Shown here piece by piece: positions 22,541-35,500 of a stretch of DNA of 64,000 nucleotides (positions are counted from its first letter, which is position 1; each line of letters opens with the position of its first letter). The stretch lies in contig NC_092035.1 of assembly GCF_042242105.1 (NCBI RefSeq), positions 8,149,477-8,213,476 of the forward strand. Direction: 5' to 3'. This DNA is from Pempheris klunzingeri (taxonomy: Eukaryota; Chordata; Actinopteri; Acropomatiformes; Pempheridae). A program made the position numbers and the translations under genes. The notes beneath the pieces were generated by a model. The model saw nothing but the letters and a program-made list of their open reading frames with translations. It had not been told where the DNA came from and ran no database searches.

Positions 22541-25065
22541 TGCTTTTGATTTAGTGTGATCCACAGAAAAGTGACATTGCAAAGACTATCAACGCCTCGA
22601 GGCCAGCCAAGGGAGAGAAGATGTGTATATGTAGCTACTTTGTACTTTGAAGCAAACAAGGAGGTGGAACTGGGCTAATAGCGGGTGAGGTCTTGACTTA
22701 CACACACAACATAATGATCTTCAAACACATGCCACATGTTCATATGTGTGTCAACATGGCCGTGGCTCACTATCCTGCAAGCTCAAGAGATGGAAACAGT
22801 GAACCTGACGGGAAAAGTTGCGGATGATGTATCTGCAGTATGAAATGTATTTGCACTGAATGAAATTAACTTACATTAGCAGGATATTGAAACAGGAGAT
22901 GGAGGATTTTACACCACATTTAAATCAGTAAGTCCTGCACCTGTGCACTGCAGCTGTAAAGGAGATGGAACATGCTGTTACACTAATTTACACTTAAAGT
23001 GAATGATCGGGGTTGAGTATGAGGAGAAAAAATATTTGAAGCAATGACATATAGTTAGAATATCCACTGCTTTGTGTAACTGAAAGTCTAAATATGCTAA
23101 TTTTATCCTGAAACTAAGATATAGTGTAAAAGTACAAAATGCTAGATATGCTGAAGAGATATATATGAGTGCTCTGCTAAAGATTTTCATTTAAAGCATT
23201 TTAATTTAAACTGGCAGGTGAAATTACAGTTACTGAAAGAAGATGATGGGGTAGACAAAATGAAGGGCTGGATGAAGGTAAACTTCATGCACTGAAATAC
23301 TACTACTACTACTAATAATAATAATAATAATAATAATAAAAATGATAATATGAATTATTTACATAGAACTTTTCTTAACAATGTTACAATATACTTTACA
23401 AAATAAAATAAAACCAGACAAAGACAATTAAAATGGTTCTTTTCAGTGAGCCACGATAGATCTGCTGCAGCTGTTCAAAACTAGAAGTCTGTGTTCTGGA
23501 CATTTGCAGTGTTTGATGTGACGTCACCTCATAGACATGAGGTCTGAAGAATAATAACACTGACATGGCTGACACTGTCATGTAAGGGTTTATTTCCCAC
23601 ATTCTTTTGCTTCCAACTTCCTTATTACTTTATTCAGAAACCAAGGTGTGTGTCGGTGCCCAATTTAGCTCTGCAGTTTCACACTGAGATAATCACATGT
23701 CTGTGTTTGAAGAAATAACAAAGGCCTCTTTAGAAACTCCTGAGGTTATTTTTCTGAACAAAAGATAGACGTGAGAGTTTAATTTATCAAGAAACAATGT
23801 ATTGCTGGACTTGCCTCCCTTCAAATTCACCTGAAACCTGATCTGCGTAAATAAAGTGAACCTTGAGCTTTATCAGCTCAAGCATGTCACCAGGAAGTTA
23901 ATGCACATGGCTGAACGTGAATCACACAACAGTGGGCTTTCAAACAAAAATATGCTGGAGTTTCCCCCTGGGTGTGGAAGACTGGAAGGGAAGAGAGGAG
24001 AGTGGGAGGAGGAGTGACGGAGGAATGGATTTGAGAACAGATGAGACGCAGAAGGCTCGGAGTGAGCGCTGATGAGGACTCTGTAACTAAAAGTGAGTAA
24101 GAAAATCTTTTTTCAAGCTGTACCTTTTATGACTCAGCCTCTGTAAACGCATTCTAACACTCAACTGGATGAAATTATTTTGGATTTTTTCCACAAAACT
24201 CAAAACATAATCATTATAATGAGTGCTGGCCCTATCAGGCAATGTGTAAATGACACCTCGCACATCTAATGAGAGCAGATTGTACTGACAGCATTACAGG
24301 AAGCTGCCATCAAGCCAGGATGCCATAGGCACTGTCATATTGTGAGAGGCTTTCAGAAACCAGACTGTTGATGTGGAGAGAAGAAGATTTTTGTTTGCTT
24401 CTTTCCCACTGAGTTTGCTTGATTGTTTGTTTCTTTCTTAGTCTGCTCGCCTCTGGGTTTCTTCCCCTGCACTCTCCATCCTTCTTCGAGCAGTAATTGC
24501 CAATGACATTGATATGACGGCTGAGGGAAAAAAGAGTGATTATTTGCTCGTAGCCTATTTTCTGCTCACCCAAAAACATGAACTGTGTATGAATCCACTT
24601 GAATGTAGCAAAGGAAGAATTCACAGGAATGGACTATCCATCCTGCTCCATTATGACATCATTTACAAATTCAGCATTTGTTCAGCATATTTGACAACAT
24701 TAAAGCCGCACTGATTAATAATTTTACATTAACATTATTGGCTCTCCGGAGCATTTCAGCATTTTTCAGCTCCTTCTTTTTTTCTTTTCTTATTCTTTTG
24801 CTGTGATGTTTTGGCATAGTCTCACCACTCTCATGGCGGTCAAAGCAGGTGGCTATTTCCAGCGAAAACGCTCTAATAATCCATTGACAGAGTTAACAAA
24901 TAATTGGTGAAAACAGTGGAGTATTTAGGAGGTAGAGCCTGATATTTTCAGCAGTTGGAGAGCTAAAAGGACAGTGAATATTGGACTCACATTGACCAGA
25001 GACACGACTGTGTCAGCTGGCAACTGTACACTAACAAGGTCACATATTCATTTTATACAGGAATT
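22541..25065. other. Intergenic region klhl41-oxgr1, possible oxgr1 5' noncoding exon
   Basis: No coding exon was found. A compound (ACT)n(AAT)n microsatellite lies at 23300-23340. At 24091-24096 the sequence ctaaaa|gtgagt is a strong donor, preceded by a purine-rich stretch (23990-24090). It may be the end of an oxgr1 5' UTR exon spliced to an acceptor just before the oxgr1 coding exon; this is inference. The rest shows nothing I can name. Confidence 0.35.
23300..23340. repeat. (ACT)n(AAT)n compound microsatellite
   Basis: Trinucleotide tract switching from ACT to AAT units, between klhl41 and oxgr1. Confidence 0.9.
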
Positions 25066-25119
25066 ATGTGCGTAAATGTGGTTTATGAAATGGCTTTTCA
25101 TACTCAACAGGGCTCAGCC

Positions 25120-26127
25120 ATGGCCAGCATCCTCTACTACGGAGAAGAACACAACTGCACCAACGTGGATGGACTGATGAAACGCTACTACCTGCCAGCC
25201 TCCTACGGCGTCATCTTCATCGTGGGCCTCGTGGGCAACATAACCTCCATTGGCATTTATTTGACGAAGCTGCGTCCCTGGAAGAGCAGCAGCATCATCA
25301 TGGTCAACCTGGCTCTGACCGACCTCCTCTATGTCCTCAGCATGCCCTTCCTGGTCTACTACTACAGCAATGGAGATTCGTGGACCCTTGGCGACTTCAT
25401 GTGCCGCTTTGTGCGCTTTGGGTTTCATTTCAACCTCTATGGGAGCATCCTCTTCCTGACGTGTCTCGCTGTTTTCCGCTACGTGGTGGTGAGCAACCCT
25501 TTGATGGCAGCACAGGTACAGCAGACGTTTTGGGGCATCATTGCGTGCTCAGCTGTCTGGATCATCGCCATTGCGGAGATCACACCCATGTTGACCATGA
25601 TATCCTTGGAGGAGCACAACAACAAGACCTACTGCCTGGACTTTGCCAGCACCATCTCAGTCAGTGACGTGCGGTGGTATTCCTGGCTGCTCACTGGCCT
25701 CGGATTTCTGCTTCCTCTTGTGGTGGTTTTCATGTGCTACATCGGCATAGTGAAACAACTGGCGAAAGGGCCCGTCTCAAGTGGCCCGCGCCGAATGCGA
25801 GCACGGCGTGTGACCGTACTGATCTTGGTGGTGTTTGTGGTGTGTTTCCTGCCATATCACACCTTGCGTGTGCTGCGGATAGAAACTCGAAGGATGCAAG
25901 AGACGCCGTGCATGGTGGAGCGCATCGTGCACGCAGCGTATATCATCTCCAGGCCTCTGGCTGGGCTCAACACGTTTTTTAACCTGGCTCTGTACACACT
26001 TTCAGGTGATAAGTTCAGGAGGGCCTTCCTCAGCACTTTTTACAGGAAATGCTGGCTAACCAAGGCCAGGTCGCTCGTCCAGCTGGCCATCATCAGCAAA
26101 GCGGGCAACGATATGCCTCCTACATGA
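25120..26127 (+). CDS. oxgr1: 2-oxoglutarate receptor 1-like G-protein-coupled receptor
   Basis: A plasma-membrane class A GPCR for 2-oxoglutarate and related dicarboxylates (human OXGR1/GPR99, also reported as a cysteinyl-leukotriene E4 receptor). The coding exon is intronless. From the ATG at 25120 (gccATGG, strong Kozak) it gives 335 aa, close to human (337). An upstream in-frame ATG at 25066 would add 18 residues, but an acceptor-like tract (ctcaacag) ends just before the chosen start. Landmarks: sequon NCT at 12, TM1 GN, TM2 LALTD, TM3 with FRY replacing DRY, TM4 W, TM5 P, TM6 CFLPYH, TM7 NLALY replacing NPxxY. C95 and C172 should form the extracellular disulfide. RFGFHFNLY (R99, H103) and LRVLRIETR (R250, R253) match the basic pocket of human OXGR1 (R110, H114, R261 region). 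A SUCNR1/P2Y relative is a less likely alternative. Confidence 0.93.
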   Translation: MASILYYGEEHNCTNVDGLMKRYYLPASYGVIFIVGLVGNITSIGIYLTKLRPWKSSSIIMVNLALTDLLYVLSMPFLVYYYSNGDSWTLGDFMCRFVRFGFHFNLYGSILFLTCLAVFRYVVVSNPLMAAQVQQTFWGIIACSAVWIIAIAEITPMLTMISLEEHNNKTYCLDFASTISVSDVRWYSWLLTGLGFLLPLVVVFMCYIGIVKQLAKGPVSSGPRRMRARRVTVLILVVFVVCFLPYHTLRVLRIETRRMQETPCMVERIVHAAYIISRPLAGLNTFFNLALYTLSGDKFRRAFLSTFYRKCWLTKARSLVQLAIISKAGNDMPPT

Positions 26128-26300
26128 CTGACGACTGTCCAGCACCTGACTTTTGGTTATTTGATCTCTCTTTTACTCACACTGTGGACAGACTGTAAAC
26201 TCACTCAGACATCATGTTGGGAAAGCTGCATGAAAGCTGACTCCTAGAAACAATAAATAGTTTTAGTCTGAAAAACAGTTTTCAACATGCTGCATATTAC
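26128..26300 (+). terminator. oxgr1: oxgr1 3' end with polyadenylation signal
   Basis: AATAAA at 26252-26257 lies about 125 bp after the TGA and is the first canonical polyadenylation signal downstream. It supports a short 3' UTR. Confidence 0.6.
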
Positions 26301-28741
26301 ACCTTTGGCTATCTTAACCATAGATTTAAGACTGTTTAAATGCTTAAAATGTTTTTACAATGAAACTATGATGGTTTAGCACTAAAATTAAGGTTGAATG
26401 ATGGACACCTTTAGAGGATTGTTCCTAGCTAGCTCATTTTAGCAAAAATAACACATTGTTATGTTCGCTATAATTACTGTTTGTTACTGAGTTGTATTTT
26501 TAATGCAGTGGTGAATGATACATTCAAACTTTTTGTATGTTTCATTGGCACAGACGACCTTGATGCTGGCCGACTATATACCTGGGAAAATGTAACGGTA
26601 AATTTGTTTAAACAGGTTACTTTTACTGAATTTGTAATTTATCATTTCTCTTTTTTGTTTTGTTTTGCATTTCCCTAGTATACAATACTTTTGAAATGGA
26701 TGGAAATTTAAAAATGATAGCAGAGAAAAACTATATCAAGCATCAAGGTTTGCTGCTTCTGTCTAACTGACAGTGACATAAAATGGCTTTACAGCCTCAC
26801 AGCGCTTCCTGCAGCTAGTGATCTGTGAAAGACTCTGAGGTTGTGTCTAAGCACTCAGCCGAGTTCCCCCGTGCACATGCATTCACCTTCCCCATGAGCT
26901 AACAAGGCAGACAGCACATTCCTCATTTTGATACTGCTTTCTATGATCCTGTACAGACGCAGCTAACGACAAAGGAACCAAAGGGTTAGAATCTTATTAC
27001 TGCATTACACCAGTGTACAAAAATGTTTCACCCAAAACAGAAAATCTTTTGAGAACAAAGAAACACATCCGTTTATCTCCGACTAACCTCCTGGAATAAA
27101 TCCTCTCTGTCAACACAGAGACATCCTCCGTAGATAACTGAACCTGCTACATTATTTGTCTATCACCAGCTGCAAACTGCTTCTTCCTGGATACCATATG
27201 TCATCCTGCTGCAATACCCTGCCCTGCTTCATGGCTCAGATCACAATTCAGAAGCAGTAGTAAGCCATGGCAAATAACAAAGCCTCAGACTGGTGTGACA
27301 TTAGCTGGAATTAATGTAACATTTTAAGGTGTCTGTCACTTTTCTGTGTGCATGTGTACACAGAAGTAAAACCCAGTGTCATTATCATGGGCTTATATAA
27401 TTCTAATTTTCTCTGTTCCATGCTGTGCAAGCAGAATAGAGACTGCAGCTGGGGATGGAAAGGCTATTTTGGTCTGCGGACATAGCCATTTCCTCTTCTG
27501 CCTCCTGACTGATCTCCTCATCCTCATTTTCCTTCTCATGAACAAAACGTCTACGTGCTGATTGTAACCGCAGGATATTTATAGGAAGCAATCATTCGTG
27601 CACCTAACATCTCAAAGACCTGTTGTCTGTAGAAATGAGTTGAAATAGTTTTTTCTACTGTGGTGCAAATGGAACGTCAGCCGAGCTGAAAACTGTATGT
27701 TTGTCAGATTATGGAGGGAAAAGTGTTCAGCTCACCGCTGGGTTTCTTCTATTTTGTGCTGCGCCAGCGTCACAGTCAATTGAACTTTAAATGATCAATT
27801 TGGAAGCGAGGAGCCTGTGATCAATGTCCTAATGGTGGAAATACCAATGTTCTCCCTCTGTGATGTAAAAGTGCTGATACTGGCTCTGACAGACTGTCTT
27901 TCAGGCCTGCAGCTCTCCTCTCTCCTCCTTGAGAAACAGCCTCATCGACGTGCGTCAGTATGTGCGTGGATATGGAAGAAGTTGGCACACCACATGAAGG
28001 TTTCAGATTTTTATGGTGAGAACATGCTGTGAAAAAGGAGCAAGGCAGAACACCTTCATGTACACATGCGTACCAGAGCGAGTCCATCAGGGACAAATTT
28101 ACATCACTGAATGCTGCATATTTTTATTGAACACATTTCCTGCGAGAAATTGCCTCGATTGTTTCTGTATATTGCAGCTTAATCAGTCAGAATGAAAAAA
28201 AAAACACACTGCAGACTATTGCCAAGTTTGTGCTTTGATATTCTTATGAAGCCAAACACCACAGAGTAACTACAAGATTCCACTGATCAACAAGGCGCTA
28301 GATCACAAACATGACACAAAGGATCCTTCAAGTCATTCACCATTTTTAAAATAGACTAAAACTGGCCTTCCTCATGAAGCACATTATTTTTTTTTTAGTT
28401 CTAATTATTAGCGAGGTTTAAGAAACATTTTCACCGCTTTGAGAACATTCAAAGCACTTGCTAATGAATAAATAATACAATTCACAACTGCAGTGCCAAA
28501 AATAGCCATAAGAAAAACAACAGAAATACAAAATGTTTATGTTGCTGTGACAAATACATCCATCATAATATTAAGACACCATTCGGCAGTCCGACTAAGC
28601 ATTATGAGGTTGTGGGGGCAGGAGGTTTTGGCAGATTCACAGCGGAGGAGAGACAGAGGGGTGATGGAGGGAGGAGAGTGAAGCACAATGAATCCAACAG
28701 CATCACTCAGTGCATTGGGGTTTGTAGTTCCTGTGTTCTCC
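26301..28741. other. Tail-to-tail intergenic region oxgr1 / hs6st3
   Basis: AT-rich, without convincing exons. On the minus strand the likely 3' UTR of hs6st3 occupies the right part; a minus-strand AATAAA (TTTATT on plus at 28123-28128) lies about 615 bp after the hs6st3 stop and is a candidate polyadenylation signal. Open frames here (for example near 27817-28096 on both strands) have no recognisable homology. Confidence 0.4.
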
Positions 28742-29513
28742 TCACCACCGCACCACCTGGCTGCTGTAGTCCTCTGTGGTGGCGACCTCCTCCAGCTCCT
28801 TCACCTCCTCCAGCTCCTGCTCCTGCTCCTGCTCCTCACCTCCTCCTCCCCCTCCTAGTCTCCACAGCTCAGCCAGATAGGTCCTGTGCAGCCGCTGCCT
28901 CTGCTGCCTCTCCTGCCACCTCCTCACACGCTCCTCCTGGTGCTGCTTCTGCCGGTTGTACTGGTAGCGCCGCAGGAACAGCTCCTTGGCGTACTCGTAC
29001 AGCTCCACGTCCAGCGCGTTCAGCCCCTCGATGCGCCACCGCACCTTCTCGCTGATTCCCACGCTGGCGGCGCGGGTGCTGTTGATCTGCGTGAAGGCCC
29101 TGATAAAGCGCAGGCCGAACGTCCGCTCGAACAGGTACTGCGTCTTGCGCTGGAACTCCGTCAGGCCGTAGAAAGCCATGTTGCGCAGGTTAGCTTTAGC
29201 GCTGGCCAGCAGCACGCGGCCCCGCTCCAGCTCGCTCACGGACGACATGTTGTAGCAGCCCACCAGGCTGAGGTCGGCCAGCATGCGCACCTGGCGGTTG
29301 TTGGCGAGGTTGGAGGGGCAGCTCATGAAGTCCGCCAGGGGCACACCTGTCCAGTCTTCGCCGCTGTAGCAGGCGGGGAGCTCGTCCTGAGTGGGGGGGC
29401 GGCCGTCACACATGTGGAGGGCGGTTTTCCAGGTGGCGCCGCGCTGCACGTGCTTCCACTCACTGAGGTAGCGAGACACGGGGTCACGTAACATGGTGAT
29501 ATAGTAGAAATTC
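28742..29513 (-). other. hs6st3: hs6st3 coding exon 2 (terminal)
   Basis: Begins after acceptor ctgcag at 29514, reading NFYYITMLRDPVSRY, and runs to TGA at 28744-28742. It encodes the 3'-phosphate-binding loop, the Cys-rich substrate-binding core (HMCDGR, PACYSGEDW, NLANNRQVRMLADLSLVGCY), the FYGLTEFQRKTQYLFERTF block, and a basic/coiled-coil tail with a six-Gly run and Glu/Gln repeats before VATTEDYSSQVVRW. Confidence 0.95.
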
Positions 29514-32500
29514 CTGCAGACACAGACAGAGATACATAAAGTGAGGTGTTCAGGAACAACATGCCTGCACTGGGTCGAGATTATTGGGATCTACACTAAC
29601 TAAGGACAGTAAACTTAGATTAGCATAGATTAGCTAGCCGGGCTAGTCCTGCTAGTCCTGCTAGTCCTGCCTACCAGCAGGTTAAAGCTCACTAATTAGC
29701 ACCTCATATCTCAGTAACTTAATAGGAACGAAAGGGGAAGTAAAAAAAGTCAAAAGAAAGTATTTGTTGGCCAGGTGTGGTGATGTTTTCACAGTGTGTT
29801 GTTGAAGGTTAAGCTAAGCTAAGCTAAGTGCCTGTAGCTTCAGCTTTAGTGCACAGACAGTAGAATGAATCTTCTCATTTAACTCTTGACAAGAGGGCAA
29901 ATATTTCCCAAAATATGTCTCTATTCCTTCAGACAGCATTTTCCTTTCTACGTCTGAGATGGTGTCCTGCAGCAACATGCCAGCTAGCTAGGCTCTGTCT
30001 ATGAAACAGGCTGCTTATTACGCTCTTGTGCATCACTGTTGATTGTTTTAAACTTTAACACAGGTAATATGAATGTTGTTTCAGTCACCGGTCAACAACA
30101 ACGTACTTCATCTGGATAACAGCAGCACACAGTGTTATGTTCCGATAACACCTGTGTGTGCACTGAAGGACACCAAAGTTGGAGGAACGAGCTCCATTTT
30201 CAATACAGTGAAGCAGGATGAAACTATGCATCAAATTTCTCATATCCTGCTGCAGTTACGAAAGAAATGTGAGCTGGAAGTAATACCACAGAGTTGGAAG
30301 TACTGTATATAGCAAGCACTGAAAGTGTGATTAAGGTTTAAATGAAAAACATCATCAAGTGCGTCTGAGGGTGTTGGAGAATAATGACATACTGGAGAAA
30401 GCAATGAGAGCGAGCATGTATAGCATTTAATATCCTGCAGATGTGAAATTATTTTTGTTTTTGCCAAATTAATTTGCTCCTGTCTATCTCTGGTAATGAC
30501 TTTTTTCCATCCGCTGCACCTTTCATGTGTCTGGATCACTCTGATCTGCCACGAACAGCGCTTCAAGAAATTGCTGTAACCCAGCAGCACGAAAAAAGCT
30601 TTCAACTGACAAACACGGCTTTCCGCTCTTATCTATTGAGTTCAGAGATGACCGGCATAACAGCGAGGTGACTCAAGGAGTCAGCGCTGGGAGAATTTCA
30701 GCCATTTTCTAAAAGTTTTTCAAAAGGAAGACAACATAGATAAAAGGGAAATTGAAAACGTTCATCTTGTGTGCAAAGCTCGCTGTGACCTTACGGTGTC
30801 ACAGACAGAAACCAAATATAAAGCCCAAATAAAAAGCTGAACATTTTATGTCTGTCATTCCACAAGGCTGCGGTTTACATTCTGGAAACTTTCATTCAAC
30901 AGCTGAGGAAAGAATTCAGATTCAAGGACATTTCACTGCAACGCTGCTCTGCGATATTCTCTTTTAAACCCTCTAACAAGAATGGTCAGTTTTCAGTTGA
31001 TCAGCTATTCCTTTTCCCCTACATACAGTGCCATTACATGTTGGTGCTTCCTTCTCAGACTACCTGTTACCCCGCTGGTGCTCAGCAGTGCTCTCCATTT
31101 GATTTCCTCTTCCTGTGAGCGAGTCTCTGCGGACTGAGTTTGGCCGAGAAGAGAGCAGGCCGCTGTGATGAGCTGGCTGAGCTCCCGAAATCACATCCCG
31201 TACGGTTTGTGGGTTTCTTCATGTGCAATATGTGTGTGACTGTGTTATTAAGTGAGCACTGCCAAATGCCACTGGCATATTTCACCTGGTGAAAAACTTA
31301 ATTTGAATTACTGTTAATTAAGTTTAAATAAACTTAGAAGTCCTCCACAGTTATATTAACACTAAATAAGTGGTAATGGCGACAGTTAATTAACCTTTAT
31401 CAGACTTTTCCCACCTTTTTTCCCACGTCTGTTGCTACTCTGAAAGTTACCAAAGCAGTGCATTAAAATGAATTGTTTGGGGTTTATACATTTAAACCTA
31501 TATTCTTTTTTCTTTTATTTCTTTTTTTGGACACTTTAGGTCTTGGTCAGGAGCGTGCTTTGTCAGGGAAAGAAACTAGATGAATGAATATATCAATAAT
31601 AAAATGATAAGTAAACAAAAGCAACCCAATTACATGTAACTTTAATGATAATTGATAATCATTTTCAGCAAAAATTCCTGCCACACTTCTGTTTGAGCAG
31701 CCGTATTGGTCCTGTTGGGTACTTCTTTAATTATAAGAAATTGCGCTGGACACATGGCACACATAAGCCTTAGTTTTGATGTAAATCTTAATTCTAAAAA
31801 ACATCTCACTAAACAACGCTAACAGTATTAATTTGAAAGAATTAAAAAAAAAAAGTAACTTCCTCCTTTTCTGACCAGCGTTTCCTCCTTAGTAACACGG
31901 TGCCTATTATCTCCTGTCTCTTGCACACAGGTCATGCAGCTGTCCAGGAGTTGTCCTCAGTGTGTTGCCACCTTTCCAATATCAGCTGACCTCCACGACC
32001 ACCTGCACAGCTGCTCCACGTTCCCTCACCAGCCGCCATCTTTCTGTACAGAAGCCGTCCTTGAGCCATTGTTCACCGGTCATCCGTAGCGCTCTTCAGA
32101 CCGCCTGCCAAACTACAAGTTAGGTATGAGTCCTGTTTCTTTGTCAGCCTTTCCAAAGTTCAAGCTCACGAAAAAAAACTATTTCCCTGATTAATTTTTT
32201 ACAAAGGATAGATTCGAAAAACACAATTCACTGCTGTCATGAAAGGCCTCACTCACATCAAAAGCCTCGACTGCAGTCATTTCTTAAAAGAAAAAACATC
32301 TAGCACAGTAAAGTTGTCTCATTCTGCTGGTGGAAGTTTCACTTTTTTATAGAAAAAGAGGAATTCAAGACTTAATGATTGTATTATTCTTTATTTGGGT
32401 GGCATATATCCAACTATGCTTAAGACGGGTTTTTCATTTTGCGACACACTTAATGCATCCTGTTGAAATGCACTGATCGCCATCAGTCCCCTCATTCTGC

Positions 32501-35500
32501 ATCTGCTGTGCTTTAGATGTGAAAAGCAGCAGCCACATAAAAACTGTGGCTTTTACTATGAGAGCATCTGCACAGCTGCAACTGTTTCGAGTTCACTGCT
32601 AAGCTGACAAATTTGATTAATTGAGAGGGTATTTGTGTTACTGAGCAAAGAGTGCACAGCCAAGCAGCCTTAAAAGGTCCACAATTTAGCAATTATTGCC
32701 AGACGGCAGATATCAATCAGCTGTGATATATACTTAAGTGAGTGCCGTGATGATATCACTGCAGAACACACCCGCAGACAGGCACACCACCCAGAGATAA
32801 TGGCCATCCACAGTGGAAGCTAAGTGAATTACTCTGCCATCTTCGCCGGGTTGAACGGACAGCACTAGATGGATGGACACACATGAGTGCCTCACAAAGC
32901 GGCCTTTGTTGTACTTCCTGGAAAAGAGCTCAGCCTTTTTCCTCCTCCCGTGCCTATCATCTATCTGTACAGCTAACCGCGAGACAGCCAGATCAATAAA
33001 TGTCCATGCAACCCCGCCTTTCTGCGTCTGTGCTTTCATCGTGACCTATTGACAAAGAGCAGCAAATGTCAAAGCTCTCCTCTTACTCGTGTCAGGGACA
33101 GAGGCAGGGTCAGATTATGAAGGTCAACAATAATTACTCGCAGGAGGAATTGCTGAGGATTTCTCATGCAGAAAACTGAAAAGTGTCGCTTTGACTGAGA
33201 ATTTTATAGCATTTATTGAGGCAGAAAACATTCGTAGCACCACCAGTAGCAGGTGCTCTGCAGGTACAATCTGATCCAAAATGTCTGGAAGTGATTTCAA
33301 TAGAAGCATTTCACTTCCTATAATCAACAATTGTTCTTTGGCCACTTGGGGGCAGAAAAACAGGCCATTTTCAAGCTGCATTTCTGGTCGCATAATGATT
33401 GTAATTCCAATATTCCCTCCTTATTTCAACTCTGTTTTTGGTCTCCACCAACTTCTCTATCGTGTTTTTTAGTTGCTAAATGCTCTACGACAACTGGCTC
33501 GGAAAGCAGTGCACTGTGGGCTTTTTGGGCCCAGTGAGAATGAACTAAAACAATTAGCTAAGAAGATGCTGAGGAATGCTAAAATTCCTTATAGCTGACG
33601 GGAACTGAAGAGTCGGGTCACAACTCTCTGCGACTTCATAACAAAAGTGACCCCCCTCACATTACACTTAATCATTTGATCTATTTTGAATAAAAAATAT
33701 GAATTATAGCAGCTTTAGATATTCTGCATATCAAAAGTGCTGAGATTGTTAAAGCCTTCAACTGTTTGTTGGTTGATGAGGCTTCTCTGAGCTAAAACAA
33801 CAATGACAAACATCATATGCCCCGTTCATGCCGCTGTGTAATCTCTTTGCTAATGTGCTAAAAGGCTTTCAGGTCTGTCAGGCCCAAACAGGACAAAGCG
33901 GGGACATTTTTGGTGTTCTCGGATACCTGATCGATGGAGCCAAAATCTAATGTTCTCAAAGAGATTTGAGTGAATATACAAGAATCAACTCTGTCGTGTA
34001 ATAGCACAGTCATTGGCAACACACACCCTGTGTGTGTGTGTGTGTGTGTGTGTGTGACCATGCATGGCTTTTCCTCAAGGTAAAGTTAAATCAGCATGTC
34101 GCATTTTGCTACCGATCAATCAAACGCCTCGCACATGCCCTTCGCGTCGCCCGTCACCTTTTTCCACACAGCAAACCTGCAAACACTATTGATCGGTCTC
34201 TCTCGGTCTCTCTCCCTGTTTCTCTCTCTCACTCACTCACTAAATCACCATCAAAAGCTACAGAGGAAACTCACAGCAAAAGATCGATATCTGCCTTGTT
34301 AATTCACTCACTACCATCAAGGACACCGTCAGTCTCATGATAAAAGCCTTGATGGAAACTATTTATGCTGCTGATTCAGAGGCAGCCCATACAAAAAGTA
34401 CATGGATCGACAACAATCTTGTTTATTTCATCTTTTGATATTTGAAAATACATCATATTGCTTTTAGTTGAGGCGATTCTGAAGAATGGTTTCCCTGCTC
34501 CAGCTGAACCTCACACTGGTCCAATGAGTGCCATCGATGAAGTATCACTTTCAAAGCCATTACTATCAGCCTGGTTGGGAGGAAAAGCGAACTTGAAAAC
34601 AAGCTCAGGACTGCACATCGATTTCACACTGAAGTCAGGGTGTTGATAACTCACACAGTTGGAGCAAATCCATCTTAAAGGTGTTTCTGTGTCCACAAGG
34701 GATCTCTTAACCATTGGCTCCGAGAAGGAATTACTATCTGACAGGGAAAAAAATAACCAGGTCACATGCTGTCTTTTTAACAGCTCAATTTTATCTCCCT
34801 AAAAACACTTTTTAATGCCCCTTTGTTGTGATAATGACAACTGAGCTTAACATATTGGAGTGTAAGTCACACAAACATTTCTCACATCGAACGGAAGAGA
34901 ATGAATCCCATCTCTCAGAGCAACAAAGCAGCACCCAGAATGCTTTACTCTAAAAATGATGTACATGCGTGATAATGTCACTTGTTTCTGATGCAAATCC
35001 TCCCAATGTTCCCTTTTTTCTTCTTTAAGCATTTCATTAAACTACACTCGTGATTATACTGTTGGTTAGAAGGAGCCAACATATGTTGCTGATTGTCCCA
35101 TTAGTAGACGTCCCACCTTCCAGATGTCGATATTCTCAGCTGCTAAAATATACTGGATATATGTAACTGTTTGGACTTAACTAAGTTGCATTCTTATATT
35201 AACAATGGATGCAATGACTGTAATGTGAAAGGGGTAGGGAGTGTTTTAGCCTCTTTTAGCATATTGTCTTGGTTTTGGTTTTTGCAGCTTTAATGTATTG
35301 GCTCACTCTCACAGCTCTCATAGGGCTGTTTCCAGCAGGCAGCTGCAGTGAACTGTAAAAAGAGACCAAAATAGAGCAAAAAGGAGAGTGAATATTGGGC
35401 TTCCATTCATCACATGGACATATAAAAAAAATATTTGCCCAGATCAATTTTCAGCGTCGGGGCTGTAGGGGCAAAAATTCACAAAAAGGTAAATGAGATT

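Noticed and set aside
28886-29491. Long plus-strand open frame (201 codons)
   Set aside because: Antisense shadow of hs6st3 exon 2; the minus strand has unambiguous sulfotransferase motifs.
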